DNA of 64,000 nucleotides from Ascidiaceihabitans sp029251465 (GCF_042932805.1 NZ_CP170633.1:3658001-3722000); one strand, 5' to 3'; shown: positions 17,724 through 26,889, counted from the first letter of the stretch. A program made the numbers and translations. Notes: generated by a model not told the origin, from the letters alone.

Positions 17724-18027
17724 CAGAAGTCTCCCTTTAGTTGATGTTCGTAGATGCTATGCGTCGTCCCAAGCATTATCGGGGCGACAGGTGCGCAATT
17801 TTTTGACTGCTGGCAGGCGCGCGAAACTGGCTCGGCGTTGCCATCAGTTTTCCTGATCATGATCGGGGAAAACCCAAGAGTCGAGCAATAACACAAAAAG
17901 AAATGATGGCGGCATGATCGTATTGATGAACGGTGCAGTGGGCGTTCGTGACGGCGAACATGATCTTGTCAAACGTCGGCGCATCGTGGTTCAGTGACGG
18001 TGCCGCATCAATTTAGGGATCAACGCC
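17724..18027. promoter_or_regulatory. Divergent intergenic region (TAXI operon / aminotransferase)
   Basis: This 304-bp gene-free stretch separates two divergent genes and must hold both promoters. It contains the palindromic element at 17847-17873 listed separately. I see no other gene, RNA or convincing promoter consensus. Confidence 0.5.
17847..17873. promoter_or_regulatory. Palindromic candidate operator
   Basis: The arms GTTTTCC and GGAAAAC flank a 13-bp centre that contains the perfect palindrome GATCATGATC (17855-17864). The site lies between the divergent TAXI transporter and aminotransferase genes, where a shared regulator would bind. No regulator gene is adjacent, so its partner is unknown. 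Confidence 0.4.
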
Positions 18028-19353
18028 ATGTCACATGTTTTTCCAAGACATACGAAATCTGCGCTTCCCAGAATTGCACGCGGTGAGGGTGTCTATTTGT
18101 ACGATCAAGCAGGCAAACAATACCTTGATGGATCGGGTGGTGCGGCGGTGTCCTGCCTTGGGCATGGGGACGCGGATGTGATCAATGCGATCAAGGCGCA
18201 GCTTGATGAAATTGCCTATGCGCACACCAGTTTCTTTACGTCTGACCCCGCCGAGCAATTGTCGGATAAGCTGATTTCCCACGCACCCGATGGCATCGAC
18301 CGGGTTTATTTGGTGTCCGGTGGGTCTGAGGCGATGGAAGCGGCGTTGAAACTTGCGCGCCAGTATTTTGTGGAAATTGACCAACCGCAACGCCGCCATG
18401 TGATTGCCCGCCGGCAAAGCTATCACGGCAACACATTGGGGGCCTTGGCAACGGGCGGCAACGAATGGCGTCGCGCCCCGTTCGCGCCTTTGATGGTCGA
18501 TACGACACATATTTCGCCGTGTTTTGAATACCGTGGAAAACGGGCCGAAGAAACAACAGCAGACTACGGATTACGCGTCGCAAACGAGCTTGAAACCGAA
18601 ATTCTGCGCCTCGGCGAGGACGCCGTGATTGCCTTTGTCGCAGAGCCTGTTGTCGGTGCAACAGCTGGTGCTGTTCCGGCTGTCGAGGGTTACTTTAAAC
18701 GCGTGCGCGAGATTTGTAATCAATACGGTGTTCTGCTGATTCTAGACGAGGTCATGTGCGGCATGGGCCGTGTCGGTACGTTATTTGCCAGCGAACATGA
18801 CGGCATCAATCCGGACATCGTTGCCATCGCCAAAGGGCTGGGTGCGGGGTATCAACCTATCGGTGCGATGCTGTGTTCGGGCAAAATTTATGACGCGATA
18901 GAAACCGGCAGCGGGTTTTTCCAGCATGGTCATACCTACGTTGGCCACCCGACTGCCTGTGCTGCAGCATTGGCTGTCTTGAGCAAACTCACAGATGGTG
19001 GGCTAGTTGCGCAATCCGCACTCATGGGCGAGAAACTGCAAGACGCATTGCAGCAGGCGTTTGGCCAGCACCCGAACATCGGCGATATTCGTGGGCGGGG
19101 TCTGTTCTGTGGCATCGAAATTGTTGAGGATCGTGACACCAAACGCCCGTTTGACCCATCGCGGGCCATTCACAAGGCGCTTAAAAAGGCAACGTTCGAG
19201 GTTGGACTTGCCTGCTATCCGATGGGTGGAACCGTGGATGGCCAAAACGGTGATCACATCCTGTTGGCACCGCCGTTCATCCTACAAGACAGTCATATCG
19301 ACGAGATCGTGACCAAACTGGAAACCGCAATTGTTCGGGTGCTACCGCAGTAG
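18028..19353 (+). CDS. Class III (PLP-dependent) aminotransferase
   Basis: This 441-aa fold-type I, class III aminotransferase moves an amino group from an omega-amino compound to a keto acid. It has the SGGSEAMEAALKLAR cofactor-phosphate motif (about residues 97-111), Asp240 (context LILDEVMCGMGR) and the PLP lysine K269 (context VAIAKGLGAG). It is divergent from the TAXI transporter operon and may metabolise what that system imports. Members of this family act on beta-alanine, taurine, GABA, ornithine and others, so the substrate is open. Confidence 0.9.
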   Translation: MSHVFPRHTKSALPRIARGEGVYLYDQAGKQYLDGSGGAAVSCLGHGDADVINAIKAQLDEIAYAHTSFFTSDPAEQLSDKLISHAPDGIDRVYLVSGGSEAMEAALKLARQYFVEIDQPQRRHVIARRQSYHGNTLGALATGGNEWRRAPFAPLMVDTTHISPCFEYRGKRAEETTADYGLRVANELETEILRLGEDAVIAFVAEPVVGATAGAVPAVEGYFKRVREICNQYGVLLILDEVMCGMGRVGTLFASEHDGINPDIVAIAKGLGAGYQPIGAMLCSGKIYDAIETGSGFFQHGHTYVGHPTACAAALAVLSKLTDGGLVAQSALMGEKLQDALQQAFGQHPNIGDIRGRGLFCGIEIVEDRDTKRPFDPSRAIHKALKKATFEVGLACYPMGGTVDGQNGDHILLAPPFILQDSHIDEIVTKLETAIVRVLPQ

Positions 19354-19405
19354 CTACATCAACCGTTTTTCAGACCTGCGTCGGCAATTGTGAAACTGGA
19401 AAACA

Positions 19406-19422
19406 TGGTGCCCGGATAGGGG
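19406..19422. other. Possible decayed attachment site matching the tRNA-Leu 3' end
   Basis: The 17-bp stretch TGGTGCCCGGATAGGGG matches the reverse complement of the tRNA-Leu 3' end (TGGTGCCCAGAAGAGGA, starting at 23110) at 14 of 17 positions, including the first eight. It sits at the left boundary of an AT-richer segment that ends at the tRNA, as expected for an old integration event. No integrase remains, and the match was found by looking for it, so this is tentative. Confidence 0.2.
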
Positions 19423-19620
19423 TATTCAGCTACCCGCGTAGTCATCGATTTTAAACAGCTAATAGTCAACGATATGTCACTGATCGTGCAGTTCTTCGAA
19501 CACAGAATGTCGGCTGTGGAACGCGGAGCCAGTTTAAGAGGGCCAAAAACTGTCGGTTTGGTGTTTCTTAAAAATAACGAATAACGCTAGCTTAGACGGT
19601 CTCACTTGAGGGACACTTGG

Positions 19621-20340
19621 CTAGACATCATGGCTTGCATCTATGCGCGACTTTTGTGAATGGCTCAGTCCGAAACGCCCGACGTAGGAAATTAAGGAAC
19701 CGTACGCTATCAGCGTGTAGGACATGAGTTCCAAACCTTCTTGGATGGCTGCCTTGTACGAAGAATTGTAGCTTGAACCCATCACCGCTTCCCATAGTGA
19801 CCCGTTTCCAAAAAGACGCGTGAAAAACAGGAGTAGAAGTACTCCGATGTAAATAAAAGTAGCTGGGCGCGTTTCGAAATGCCGCAACAAGGGTTCGGTC
19901 AGCGTTGCGCGATTTCGATACACCAACACGGTTCCTACGATCAGCACACCAGTTCCCGGAATTTTCCAGAAACCCTGCCAGATGTGATCAAACAGAGCGT
20001 CACTTTCGCGGATTAACAGGAATGAAAAAAACGTTGCGACGAACAACAGATACCCTCGTGCTGGGGGGAATTTGAATGCACCTGTCACGATGAAAGCTAT
20101 AGACACGAATAACAGCGCATTATGCAAGAATTCGGTCAACGATTCTTCAGACACACTGTCAGAAAGGATTGTGACATCTACATAAATGATCACAGGTACG
20201 AGTGCTATCAATACTGCCAGCATGACGAATTCTAGGCCGATAGCGATAAGCCTGTGTGCGGTCGATTTGGGCTGTCTCTGTGGTGTACGAGGCAACTGGT
20301 CAAGAGCTTGTTTTTTAGAACCCTGATGAACAACGGACAT
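19621..20340 (-). CDS. Membrane protein of unknown function
   Basis: I do not recognise this 239-aa protein. It has a basic, polar N-terminus (about 28 residues) and then about six hydrophobic segments (near 30-50, 70-88, 93-108, 126-142, 160-178 and 205-225). It has no obvious catalytic motif. Its base composition is AT-richer than the flanking housekeeping genes and it stands alone, with 267 bp of gene-free sequence on its 3' side and a decayed transposase on the other. It may be part of an acquired segment. Confidence 0.65.
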   Translation of the reverse strand: MSVVHQGSKKQALDQLPRTPQRQPKSTAHRLIAIGLEFVMLAVLIALVPVIIYVDVTILSDSVSEESLTEFLHNALLFVSIAFIVTGAFKFPPARGYLLFVATFFSFLLIRESDALFDHIWQGFWKIPGTGVLIVGTVLVYRNRATLTEPLLRHFETRPATFIYIGVLLLLFFTRLFGNGSLWEAVMGSSYNSSYKAAIQEGLELMSYTLIAYGSLISYVGRFGLSHSQKSRIDASHDV

Positions 20341-21148
20341 AGCAAAATGGCCCCAGTGATGTTGCGCCTAAATATGCCCTGAGCACATATGACGATCTGA
20401 ATAATTATCAATTCGACGAGATGCCAGCGATAGAGATAGCGCTAACTTTTCCTATATATAGCAGCCATTCGTGGCTTTAAAGAGTTTTGGTAGTTTGGGT
20501 GCTGCACGGATATTCGCTGCGGTTGCGAATATTGTGAAGTGCAAATTTATGCTCCGATGGCCGCATCCATCAGGCGATCTCAGCTGATGGACGCGACACA
20601 CTCCGCAATCTGCTCGGGAGACCACTTATGCCGTAGTTTTGCTGAGACTGCGTGGGGCAATACAGGGTGGCAAGCCAGCTTGCATATCTTCGGGCGCAGA
20701 GCACGGTTTCATGCCGCCTGATCTGATGCCGTCGCACGATAATCCGCAACGCCGCCTTTGCGCCGGACCTCGCGGTTGATCGTCGAGGGTGCGCGACCCA
20801 ATTGGCGCGCGATCATACGAAGGGATTGCTTCATACCCAGCCCCGTGAAACCTCTCCGCGCTGCCAACACTCCATCTCTTCACAAAGAGTAAAGTGTTGA
20901 GGCCGCCGCCTAAACTGTCGAATGCTGCCCTGATCACACAGGTCTGCTCGTCACATTTCAAGACTTCATCTGCGGGAATTTGTCGAGGATCGTCAGGCGC
21001 TCATCTCGTCTTTCTTGATTAGGCCGGCAATGCAAAGTCGTGCGTATCTTGATGTAAGTTATGTAAGTTCAAACTTCACTTTTGAGTTCATCAATTCTTA
21101 GAGGTGTATCGGCTAAGATCAAGAATGGGAAAAATAGGTCATGACAAA
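20341..21148. other. Gene-poor AT-rich stretch with transposase remnant
   Basis: Apart from the IS30 fragment at 20580-20890, this stretch holds no open frame I would call a gene. The parts at 20341-20579 and 20891-21148 look like degraded or non-coding DNA. The promoter of the downstream histidine kinase must lie in the last 150 bp, but no clear consensus stands out. Confidence 0.45.
20580..20890 (-). pseudogene. Decayed IS30-family transposase fragment
   Basis: On the minus strand, reading from the ATG at 20834, the translation gives MKQSLRMIARQLGRAPSTIN, the helix-turn-helix core of IS30-family transposases, then REVRRKGG and DYRAT. In the same frame a TGA replaces the tryptophan expected after SDQAA. 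The homology then continues through RALRPKICKLA and KWSPEQIAECVASIS to a second stop at 20580. The catalytic DDE domain is absent. I see no terminal inverted repeats, so this is a dead 5' remnant. Confidence 0.72.
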
Positions 21149-22414
21149 ATGAGCACTACTGCAACCAACACTGTCATTGATCCAACCGCGAACACGTTTG
21201 ATACTGTTTCATTCTTTGAAAAGGTAGTGTCTCTGGTCCCAGGCATTGTCTATGTCTTTAATCAAAAAACGATGGCGAATGAATATTCGAACCGCTCCAT
21301 TGCAACGCTCCTTGGGTACTCGTCGGATGAGATCATCAAGATGGGTGATGCGCTTCTGCAGACCGTCATTCATCCAGATGATCTGGAAGGGCTTGTGGCA
21401 TATTTTGCTAGTTTGCAAAGCTTAGCAGATGGGGAGGTCGCAAATTTTCGGTACCGTATTTACGCAGTTGACGGTTCTGTGCTGTGGTTTAGTACAATTG
21501 ATACTGTGTTTGAGCGCGCCGCGGATGGATCTGTGTTGCGTCACATCGGTGTAGCGAGTGATGCCACCGAACAGGTAAGTCAAAACCTTGAACTTGCTGC
21601 TATAAACATGACCCTAGAAATGCGCATTGCAGAGCGGACAAGCCAATTAGCCGCTTTGAACGCGACCCTAGAGACGAAAGTGCAAGATCGAACATCGGAA
21701 TTGTTATGCATCAACGACGAACTTGAACAGCTAACCTACATCGCGACGCATGACCTGAAAGTCCCGATTACCAATCTGACCCATCTCACGCAAATTCTAG
21801 CAGAAGACACCAGCGGCTTGAACAAAGAGCAGTGTGATGTGGTTGGTTGGATGGGGGTAAGCTGCGCTCAGGCAAATGGTAAGGTTGCAGGCATGGTCCA
21901 AGTTGCACATGCGCGTTCTGCAGAGTTAAAACAGCTTGAACCTGTTAATTTGCGGACTGTAGCGGAGACATCTTGTCGCGTTCTTGAACATGAAATTAAG
22001 GCTTCGACGGCTGTCATTTCTGTTGATTTCGATGCGGGACAATCTGTCGAATACCTAGCATTCGAGAGTGCAAGTATTTTTGATAACCTCATAGGAAATG
22101 CCTTGAAGTATGCACACCCTGACCGGACACCACAGGTTCATCTGCGTACTCAGATGGGTGATGATCATATCCTCCTGATCGTACGTGATAATGGCACTGG
22201 ATTGAATCTGCCAACGGACGAAGAGAAAGTGTTCGGATTGTTCAAACGTGCTCACGTCGAACCACCCGGTAGCGGCATTGCACTTTATTCCATTCGCAAA
22301 ACACTTGAGCGCTATGGAGGCGACATACAGGTGGATAGTGTCCTTGGTGAATGGACTGAATTTCAGATTTCCTTCCCCAAGCGATCTCTCGTAAATGTGA
22401 AAGAAGACGCGTGA
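21149..22414 (+). CDS. Soluble PAS-domain histidine kinase
   Basis: This is a sensor kinase of about 421 aa with no membrane segment. A PAS fold covers about residues 20-142. A coiled-coil linker follows, made of two 18-residue repeats (153-170 and 171-188, each with TLE and RTS). The H-box His201 is in ATHDLKVP, the N-box in NLIGNALKY, and the G1 and F boxes are in DNGTGL and VFGLFKR. The start is uncertain: the ATG at 21149 has AGG upstream, and earlier starts at 21104 and 21125 would add up to 15 residues. Its stop overlaps the response regulator start. Its signal is probably intracellular. Confidence 0.85.
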   Translation: MSTTATNTVIDPTANTFDTVSFFEKVVSLVPGIVYVFNQKTMANEYSNRSIATLLGYSSDEIIKMGDALLQTVIHPDDLEGLVAYFASLQSLADGEVANFRYRIYAVDGSVLWFSTIDTVFERAADGSVLRHIGVASDATEQVSQNLELAAINMTLEMRIAERTSQLAALNATLETKVQDRTSELLCINDELEQLTYIATHDLKVPITNLTHLTQILAEDTSGLNKEQCDVVGWMGVSCAQANGKVAGMVQVAHARSAELKQLEPVNLRTVAETSCRVLEHEIKASTAVISVDFDAGQSVEYLAFESASIFDNLIGNALKYAHPDRTPQVHLRTQMGDDHILLIVRDNGTGLNLPTDEEKVFGLFKRAHVEPPGSGIALYSIRKTLERYGGDIQVDSVLGEWTEFQISFPKRSLVNVKEDA

Positions 22415-22830
22415 TGGAACAGATCAAGAAAGTTCTTTTGATTGACGACGATACAGTGACAAACATGATGCATCAGAGGATTATCAATAAATCAGGGCGG
22501 GCCCAGGAGATATTGGTAGCGACGGATGGCTTAGCTGCGTTGGAGATATTGGAACAACATATTTCTGACAATGAAACACTGCCCGAACTGATCTTTCTCG
22601 ACATCAACATGCCCCGCATGGGTGGGTTCGAGTTTTTGGAGGAATTTGAAGAACGGGGTATTGGCGCTAACGGGCAAAAGATCATTGTCATGTTATCAAC
22701 ATCTCTTATGAAATCCGACCATGATCGGGCGCAGGCAGACCCAAACGTGCATTGTTTTGCAAATAAGATGATTGGTTCTGAGGAGTTCTTAGGTTTTGTG
22801 GAAGAGGCTCTCCTAATCCGCCCTACCTAA
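22414..22830 (+). CDS. Single-domain response regulator (CheY/Rcp1-like receiver)
   Basis: This 138-aa stand-alone receiver domain has the acidic pair in LLIDDDTVTN, the phosphoacceptor D63 in FLDINMPRMGG, the switch residues S95-T96 and the conserved lysine K118. It has no output domain. The ATG at 22414 overlaps the kinase stop (TGATG), so this is a cognate two-component pair. The receiver probably acts by protein-protein contact, as in phosphorelays. A GTG one codon earlier is an alternative start. Confidence 0.88.
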   Translation: MEQIKKVLLIDDDTVTNMMHQRIINKSGRAQEILVATDGLAALEILEQHISDNETLPELIFLDINMPRMGGFEFLEEFEERGIGANGQKIIVMLSTSLMKSDHDRAQADPNVHCFANKMIGSEEFLGFVEEALLIRPT

Positions 22831-23109
22831 AATTTTGGGATAAATATTATTTCTGAATAGTGATTTACCGAGACTAACGGTTACGTCTCTTTAAGTGTCT
22901 AACGAATGCTAAAAGCAGGCATTGACGGGTTTGCAGCGAACAGCAGCTTTGTCCGCAAAGCCGTCATCGGTACCCCGAAATGCTGCATTGATTATCAACG
23001 TCCGTTTCAGGGAAGCCATTCACAACATGCTGAAGGTGGATGTTCGGGTGCATACTATTCAGGTAGTATTGGGTATATAATTGAAATTTTTGAATATTTT
23101 TGCAAAAAT
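22831..23109. other. Intergenic region between response regulator and tRNA-Leu
   Basis: This 279-bp stretch has no supported gene. An open frame from 22906 runs into the tRNA gene and has no ribosome site, so I do not accept it. The sequence is AT-rich at both ends. I see no clear terminator. Confidence 0.4.
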
Positions 23110-23195
23110 TGGTGCCCAGAAGAGGACTCGAACCTCCACGTCCATAAGGACACTAGCACCTGAAGCTAGCGCGTCTACCATTCCGCCACCTGGGC
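23110..23195 (-). tRNA. tRNA-Leu (anticodon CAG)
   Basis: Read on the minus strand, the gene begins GCCCAGG and ends TCTGGGCACCA, giving a paired acceptor stem with an encoded CCA end (23110-23112). The anticodon stem GCTAGC/GCTAGT encloses TTCAGGT, so the anticodon is CAG. A long variable arm (TGTCC-TTAT-GGACG region) and a T arm with GGTTCGAGTCC are as expected for a class II leucine tRNA. It borders the AT-richer segment on its 3' side. Confidence 0.95.
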
Positions 23196-23434
23196 ACAGG
23201 TGATGAGCGCTGTTTATGTTTGGCACTTGGGCGAGTCAAGCGAGATAATGCGTTGGCTACAGCGGAAATCCAGATTGGTCAAAAGACAGGTGGAGGCGCC
23301 CGATTGCACATAAAACCAGACAGAAATTGCTATACTCTGCCTGATCTAATCAAAAATTTTCACCTCATTTACATTGTTCGGCAACACTGAACGGAGTATG
23401 GAAGGCGCAACTTTTCTCTGCAGGAGCATGGGTC

Positions 23435-24415
23435 ATGTCCAAGCTGGTCACTATCTACGGCGGTTCAGGTTTTGTCGGACGCTACATTGCGCGCCGGATG
23501 GCCAAGGCTGGATGGCGTGTACGGGTTGCGGTCCGTCGCCCGAACGAGGCGTTGTTTGTGAAGCCTTATGGCGTTGTTGGTCAGGTCGAACCAGTGCTGT
23601 GTAACATTCGCGATGACGTGTCTGTAGCGGCTGTGATGCAGGGTGCGGATGCGGTTGTGAACTGCGTTGGGATCTTGGCGCGCAATGGTAAGAATACGTT
23701 TGACTCGGTTCAATCCGAAGGGGCGACACGGGTTGCGCGTATCGCGGCCGAACAAGGTATCGGGTCGATGGTCCACATCTCGGCGATCGGTGCAGACGCA
23801 GATGCGGCCAGCGATTATGCGCGCACAAAAGCCGAAGGCGAGGCCGGCGTTTTGGAGCACATGCCGAAAGCGACGATCCTGCGCCCGTCGATTGTGTTCG
23901 GTCCCGAGGATGAATTCTTTAACCGCTTTGCCGGCATGACGCGCATGGGCCCAATCCTGCCAGTGGTTGGCGCGGACACGATGTTCCAGCCTGTCTACGT
24001 CGATGACGTGGCGCAAGCTGCTGAGCTGGCGCTGACCGGTGCTGCCGATGCAGGCGTTTACGAATTGGGCGGGCCGGATGTGGCAAGCTTTCGTGACCTA
24101 ATGGAACGCATGTTGAAAATCGTGCGCCGCCGTCGTTTGATTTTGAACATCCCGTTCTTTGCAGCAAGCATTATGGGCTGGTCCCTGGAGTTGGCGAGCA
24201 AACTGTCTTTGGGCATCATCCCCGCGATGGTCACCCGCGATCAGGTGCGTAATTTGCGCAACGATAATGTGGTGTCCGAAGGGGCTAAATCCCTAGCGGA
24301 TCTTGGGATTGAACCGGTTACGATGGCGTCTGTTCTGCCTGACTATCTGTGGCGTTTTCGCCCGTCCGGTCAGTACGATGCAATCAAGGAAAGCGCTAAG
24401 AACCTGCGGACCTAA
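23435..24415 (+). CDS. Complex I NDUFA9-like NAD-dependent epimerase family protein
   Basis: This 326-aa extended short-chain dehydrogenase-like protein starts with TIYGGSGFVGRYIARRMAK (Rossmann motif GGSGFVG). It matches the alphaproteobacterial relatives of the mitochondrial complex I assembly subunit NDUFA9. A degenerate active site (SDYARTKAEGE, Tyr and Lys present) follows a Ser-containing strand (VHISAIGAD). A CAGGAG site lies upstream of the ATG. It is convergent with uppP (4-bp overlap). It probably helps stabilise NADH dehydrogenase or acts on a small NAD(P)-linked substrate; the first is by analogy only. Confidence 0.85.
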   Translation: MSKLVTIYGGSGFVGRYIARRMAKAGWRVRVAVRRPNEALFVKPYGVVGQVEPVLCNIRDDVSVAAVMQGADAVVNCVGILARNGKNTFDSVQSEGATRVARIAAEQGIGSMVHISAIGADADAASDYARTKAEGEAGVLEHMPKATILRPSIVFGPEDEFFNRFAGMTRMGPILPVVGADTMFQPVYVDDVAQAAELALTGAADAGVYELGGPDVASFRDLMERMLKIVRRRRLILNIPFFAASIMGWSLELASKLSLGIIPAMVTRDQVRNLRNDNVVSEGAKSLADLGIEPVTMASVLPDYLWRFRPSGQYDAIKESAKNLRT

Positions 24416-25215
24416 ACGTAGGCCCATCCGATCAGGATGATGCCTAAAATCATGCGGTAGATCACGTATGGTGTAAAGCTGACGGTGCGCAACAAGCGCA
24501 TCATCAGGCTAAGTGCGATCAGGGCTGCGAGAAACGCAAACACCGCGGCAATGGCGCCGTCGCGCGCTAGTGCCCAATTGGCCTGATCGATCACGTCCAA
24601 TCCCAGCAATGTGCCAGAGGCCAAAATGGTCGGGATCGACATTAACATCGCCAACTTTGCACCACCTTCTCGGCCATAGCCCAGACGTCGGGCTGCCGTG
24701 ATCGTAATGCCGGATCGGGATGTCCCGGGGATCAAGGCAAGAACTTGGGCGCACCCCATCCACAGCGCGTGTTTCAGTGTCCAGTCGGTGGCTTTGCGGT
24801 CAGTGGTGCCAGTGCGATCCGCCCAGTACAGGACCAGACCAAAGATCAGCATCATCCAACCGATCACTGCGGTTGAGCGCAGCAATTCGTTGAGGCCGCT
24901 AGCCTTCAGGATCAGCCCGGCAATGATGACTGGAATGGTTGCGATGATCAGGCAAAGTGCCAGAAATGCACCCGCCGTGTCGACCTTGCCGCGCAGCAAG
25001 CGGGTCGTTCCCGTGGCCGCGATTTTCACGTCTGACCAAAAGAACAGGATCACTGCGAATAACGTGCCGACGTGCACGGCTACATCGATCGCCAGCCCCT
25101 GATCCGGTGCGCCTGTCAGCGCAGGCAACAAAATCAAATGCCCTGAAGAGCTGACAGGTAGGAACTCAGTTAGCCCTTGGATCACAGCCAGAATAAAAAG
25201 ATGGAACAGTGTCAC
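24412..25215 (-). CDS. uppP: Undecaprenyl-diphosphatase
   Basis: UppP (BacA) removes a phosphate from undecaprenyl diphosphate to recycle the lipid carrier for peptidoglycan and polysaccharide synthesis; raised levels give bacitracin resistance. The 267-aa membrane protein has both family signatures: the glutamate-rich QGLTEFLPVSSSGH near the N-terminus and the arginine motif IPGTSRSG in the middle. I chose the GTG at 25215 because AGGA lies 7 nt upstream and it matches family length; upstream codons in the same frame would add 33 unlikely residues. It ends against the NDUFA9-like gene. Confidence 0.93.
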   Translation of the reverse strand: MTLFHLFILAVIQGLTEFLPVSSSGHLILLPALTGAPDQGLAIDVAVHVGTLFAVILFFWSDVKIAATGTTRLLRGKVDTAGAFLALCLIIATIPVIIAGLILKASGLNELLRSTAVIGWMMLIFGLVLYWADRTGTTDRKATDWTLKHALWMGCAQVLALIPGTSRSGITITAARRLGYGREGGAKLAMLMSIPTILASGTLLGLDVIDQANWALARDGAIAAVFAFLAALIALSLMMRLLRTVSFTPYVIYRMILGIILIGWAYV

Positions 25216-25449
25216 AAAAGGGTCCTGCTGTGATTGGTGTGCCCTGATCGTATAAGCGAATGATAATAAATAGAAAGTTCCAATATGGTTCCGTATCGGA
25301 CTTAAAATTGACAAAGATCAGCAATAAAATCAGAAGACATCAAAAAATAATTGTATATAGGTCAGTAAAGCTGCCTTTTATTGCGACGCGGGGTGATTTA
25401 AAGACGGGTTTCTGAATTATGCGCGCAGAATCTGCGGATGGAGAATGTC

Positions 25450-26889
25450 ATGGCTGAACAACCGATGCTTAAATTTGTAACGATTGACCGCGACATGCCG
25501 CAAAAGCGTGAGGCGGAAACGCGCCGGGAAGACTTTAACGAGATTTACGCCGAATATGCGGACGCCAAAGCCAAAGAGCAATCAAGCCGGTGCAGTCAAT
25601 GCGGCGTGCCTTATTGTCAGACCCATTGCCCGCTTCATAACAACATTCCCGATTGGTTGCGTTTGACCGCCGAAGGGCGCCTACAAGAGGCATATGAAGT
25701 AAGTCAAGCGACCAATACGTTCCCCGAAGTCTGTGGCCGCATCTGTCCACAGGACCGTCTGTGCGAGGGCAATTGCGTCATCGAAAGTTCGGGCCATGGT
25801 ACCGTAACCATCGGGTCAGTTGAAAAATACATCACCGACACAGCATGGGAAAAAGGCTGGGTATTGCCGATTTCCCCCACGGTCGAACGCGCTGAAAGCG
25901 TCGGCATCATCGGGGCTGGACCGGGCGGTTTGGCTGCGGCCGACGTGCTGCGCCGTGCTGGCGTTCAGGTCACAGTTTATGACCGCTATGACCGTGCTGG
26001 TGGTTTACTGACCTACGGTATCCCGGGGTTCAAACTGGAAAAAGACGTGGTCATGCGACGCAATGATCAGCTGGCCCAAGGTGGTGTGAAATTCGAACAA
26101 AACGTAGACATTGGTACCGACATCAGTTTCGCTGATTTGCGCGTCCGCCACGATGCAGTGATCATCGCCACAGGTGTTTATAAATCAAGGAAAATTTCCG
26201 CCCCGAACGCCAATGCGAATGGCGTCCTAAAGGCGCTTGATTTCTTGACGGCGAGCAACCGCAAAAGCTTTGGCGACGCTGTGCCGGAATTTGACGACGG
26301 TGCCCTGAACGCGATGGGCAAACGGGTCGTTGTGATTGGCGGCGGTGACACGGCGATGGACTGTGTGCGCACGTCGATCCGCCAAGGTGCGACGTCGGTC
26401 AAATGTTTGTACCGCCGTGATCGCACAAACATGCCTGGCAGCCAGCGCGAAGTACAAAACGCCGAAGAAGAAGGCGTCGTGTTCGAATGGTTGAGTGCGC
26501 CGAAAGGCTTTGCTGAAACAGGTGGCAATGTCACGGGAGTGATGGTGCAGAAGATGCGCTTGGGCGCACCGGACGCAACGGGCCGCCAAGCACCCGAAGT
26601 GATTGAGGGCGCGGATTATGTCGAAGACGCGGACATCGTGATTATGGCGCTGGGCTTTGAGCCCGAAGACCTGCCAACCTTGTGGGGCGAACCTGATTTG
26701 CCAGTGTCCCGTTGGGGCACGATTGTGACCGAATACGTCACCGGCAAGACCGCGATGGACGGTGTTTACGCGGTAGGCGACGTCGTGCGCGGCGCGTCAT
26801 TGGTAGTTTGGGCAATCAAGGATGGCCGCGACTGTGCCCAAGCGATTTTAGAAGGGCTAAGTGCCACAAAAACGATGGCAGCCGAGTAG
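25450..26889 (+). CDS. gltD: Glutamate synthase (NADPH) small subunit
   Basis: GltD passes electrons from NADPH through FAD and two Fe4S4 clusters to the large subunit. The 479-aa protein has N-terminal cysteine clusters (SRCSQCGVPYCQTHCP and VCGRICPQDRLCEGNC), an FAD-binding GAGPGGLAAADVLRRAG and an NADPH-binding GGGDTAMDC. I chose the ATG at 25450, with GGAG 7 nt upstream, over a codon at 25438. Two GFA-family genes lie between it and gltB, an unusual spacing. All four genes point the same way and could be one transcript. Confidence 0.94.
   Translation: MAEQPMLKFVTIDRDMPQKREAETRREDFNEIYAEYADAKAKEQSSRCSQCGVPYCQTHCPLHNNIPDWLRLTAEGRLQEAYEVSQATNTFPEVCGRICPQDRLCEGNCVIESSGHGTVTIGSVEKYITDTAWEKGWVLPISPTVERAESVGIIGAGPGGLAAADVLRRAGVQVTVYDRYDRAGGLLTYGIPGFKLEKDVVMRRNDQLAQGGVKFEQNVDIGTDISFADLRVRHDAVIIATGVYKSRKISAPNANANGVLKALDFLTASNRKSFGDAVPEFDDGALNAMGKRVVVIGGGDTAMDCVRTSIRQGATSVKCLYRRDRTNMPGSQREVQNAEEEGVVFEWLSAPKGFAETGGNVTGVMVQKMRLGAPDATGRQAPEVIEGADYVEDADIVIMALGFEPEDLPTLWGEPDLPVSRWGTIVTEYVTGKTAMDGVYAVGDVVRGASLVVWAIKDGRDCAQAILEGLSATKTMAAE

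Noticed and set aside
20539..20961. Small open frames on both strands around the transposase remnant
   Set aside because: The readable homology (IS30) lies in a different minus-strand frame; these frames are chance by-products.
22906..23163. 85-codon open frame before tRNA-Leu
   Set aside because: It runs into the tRNA gene, has no ribosome site and shows no recognisable protein; most likely non-coding.
25216..25449. Possible riboswitch or promoter upstream of gltD
   Set aside because: A TTGACA at 25308 has no -10 element at a good distance, and no conserved RNA fold is apparent.
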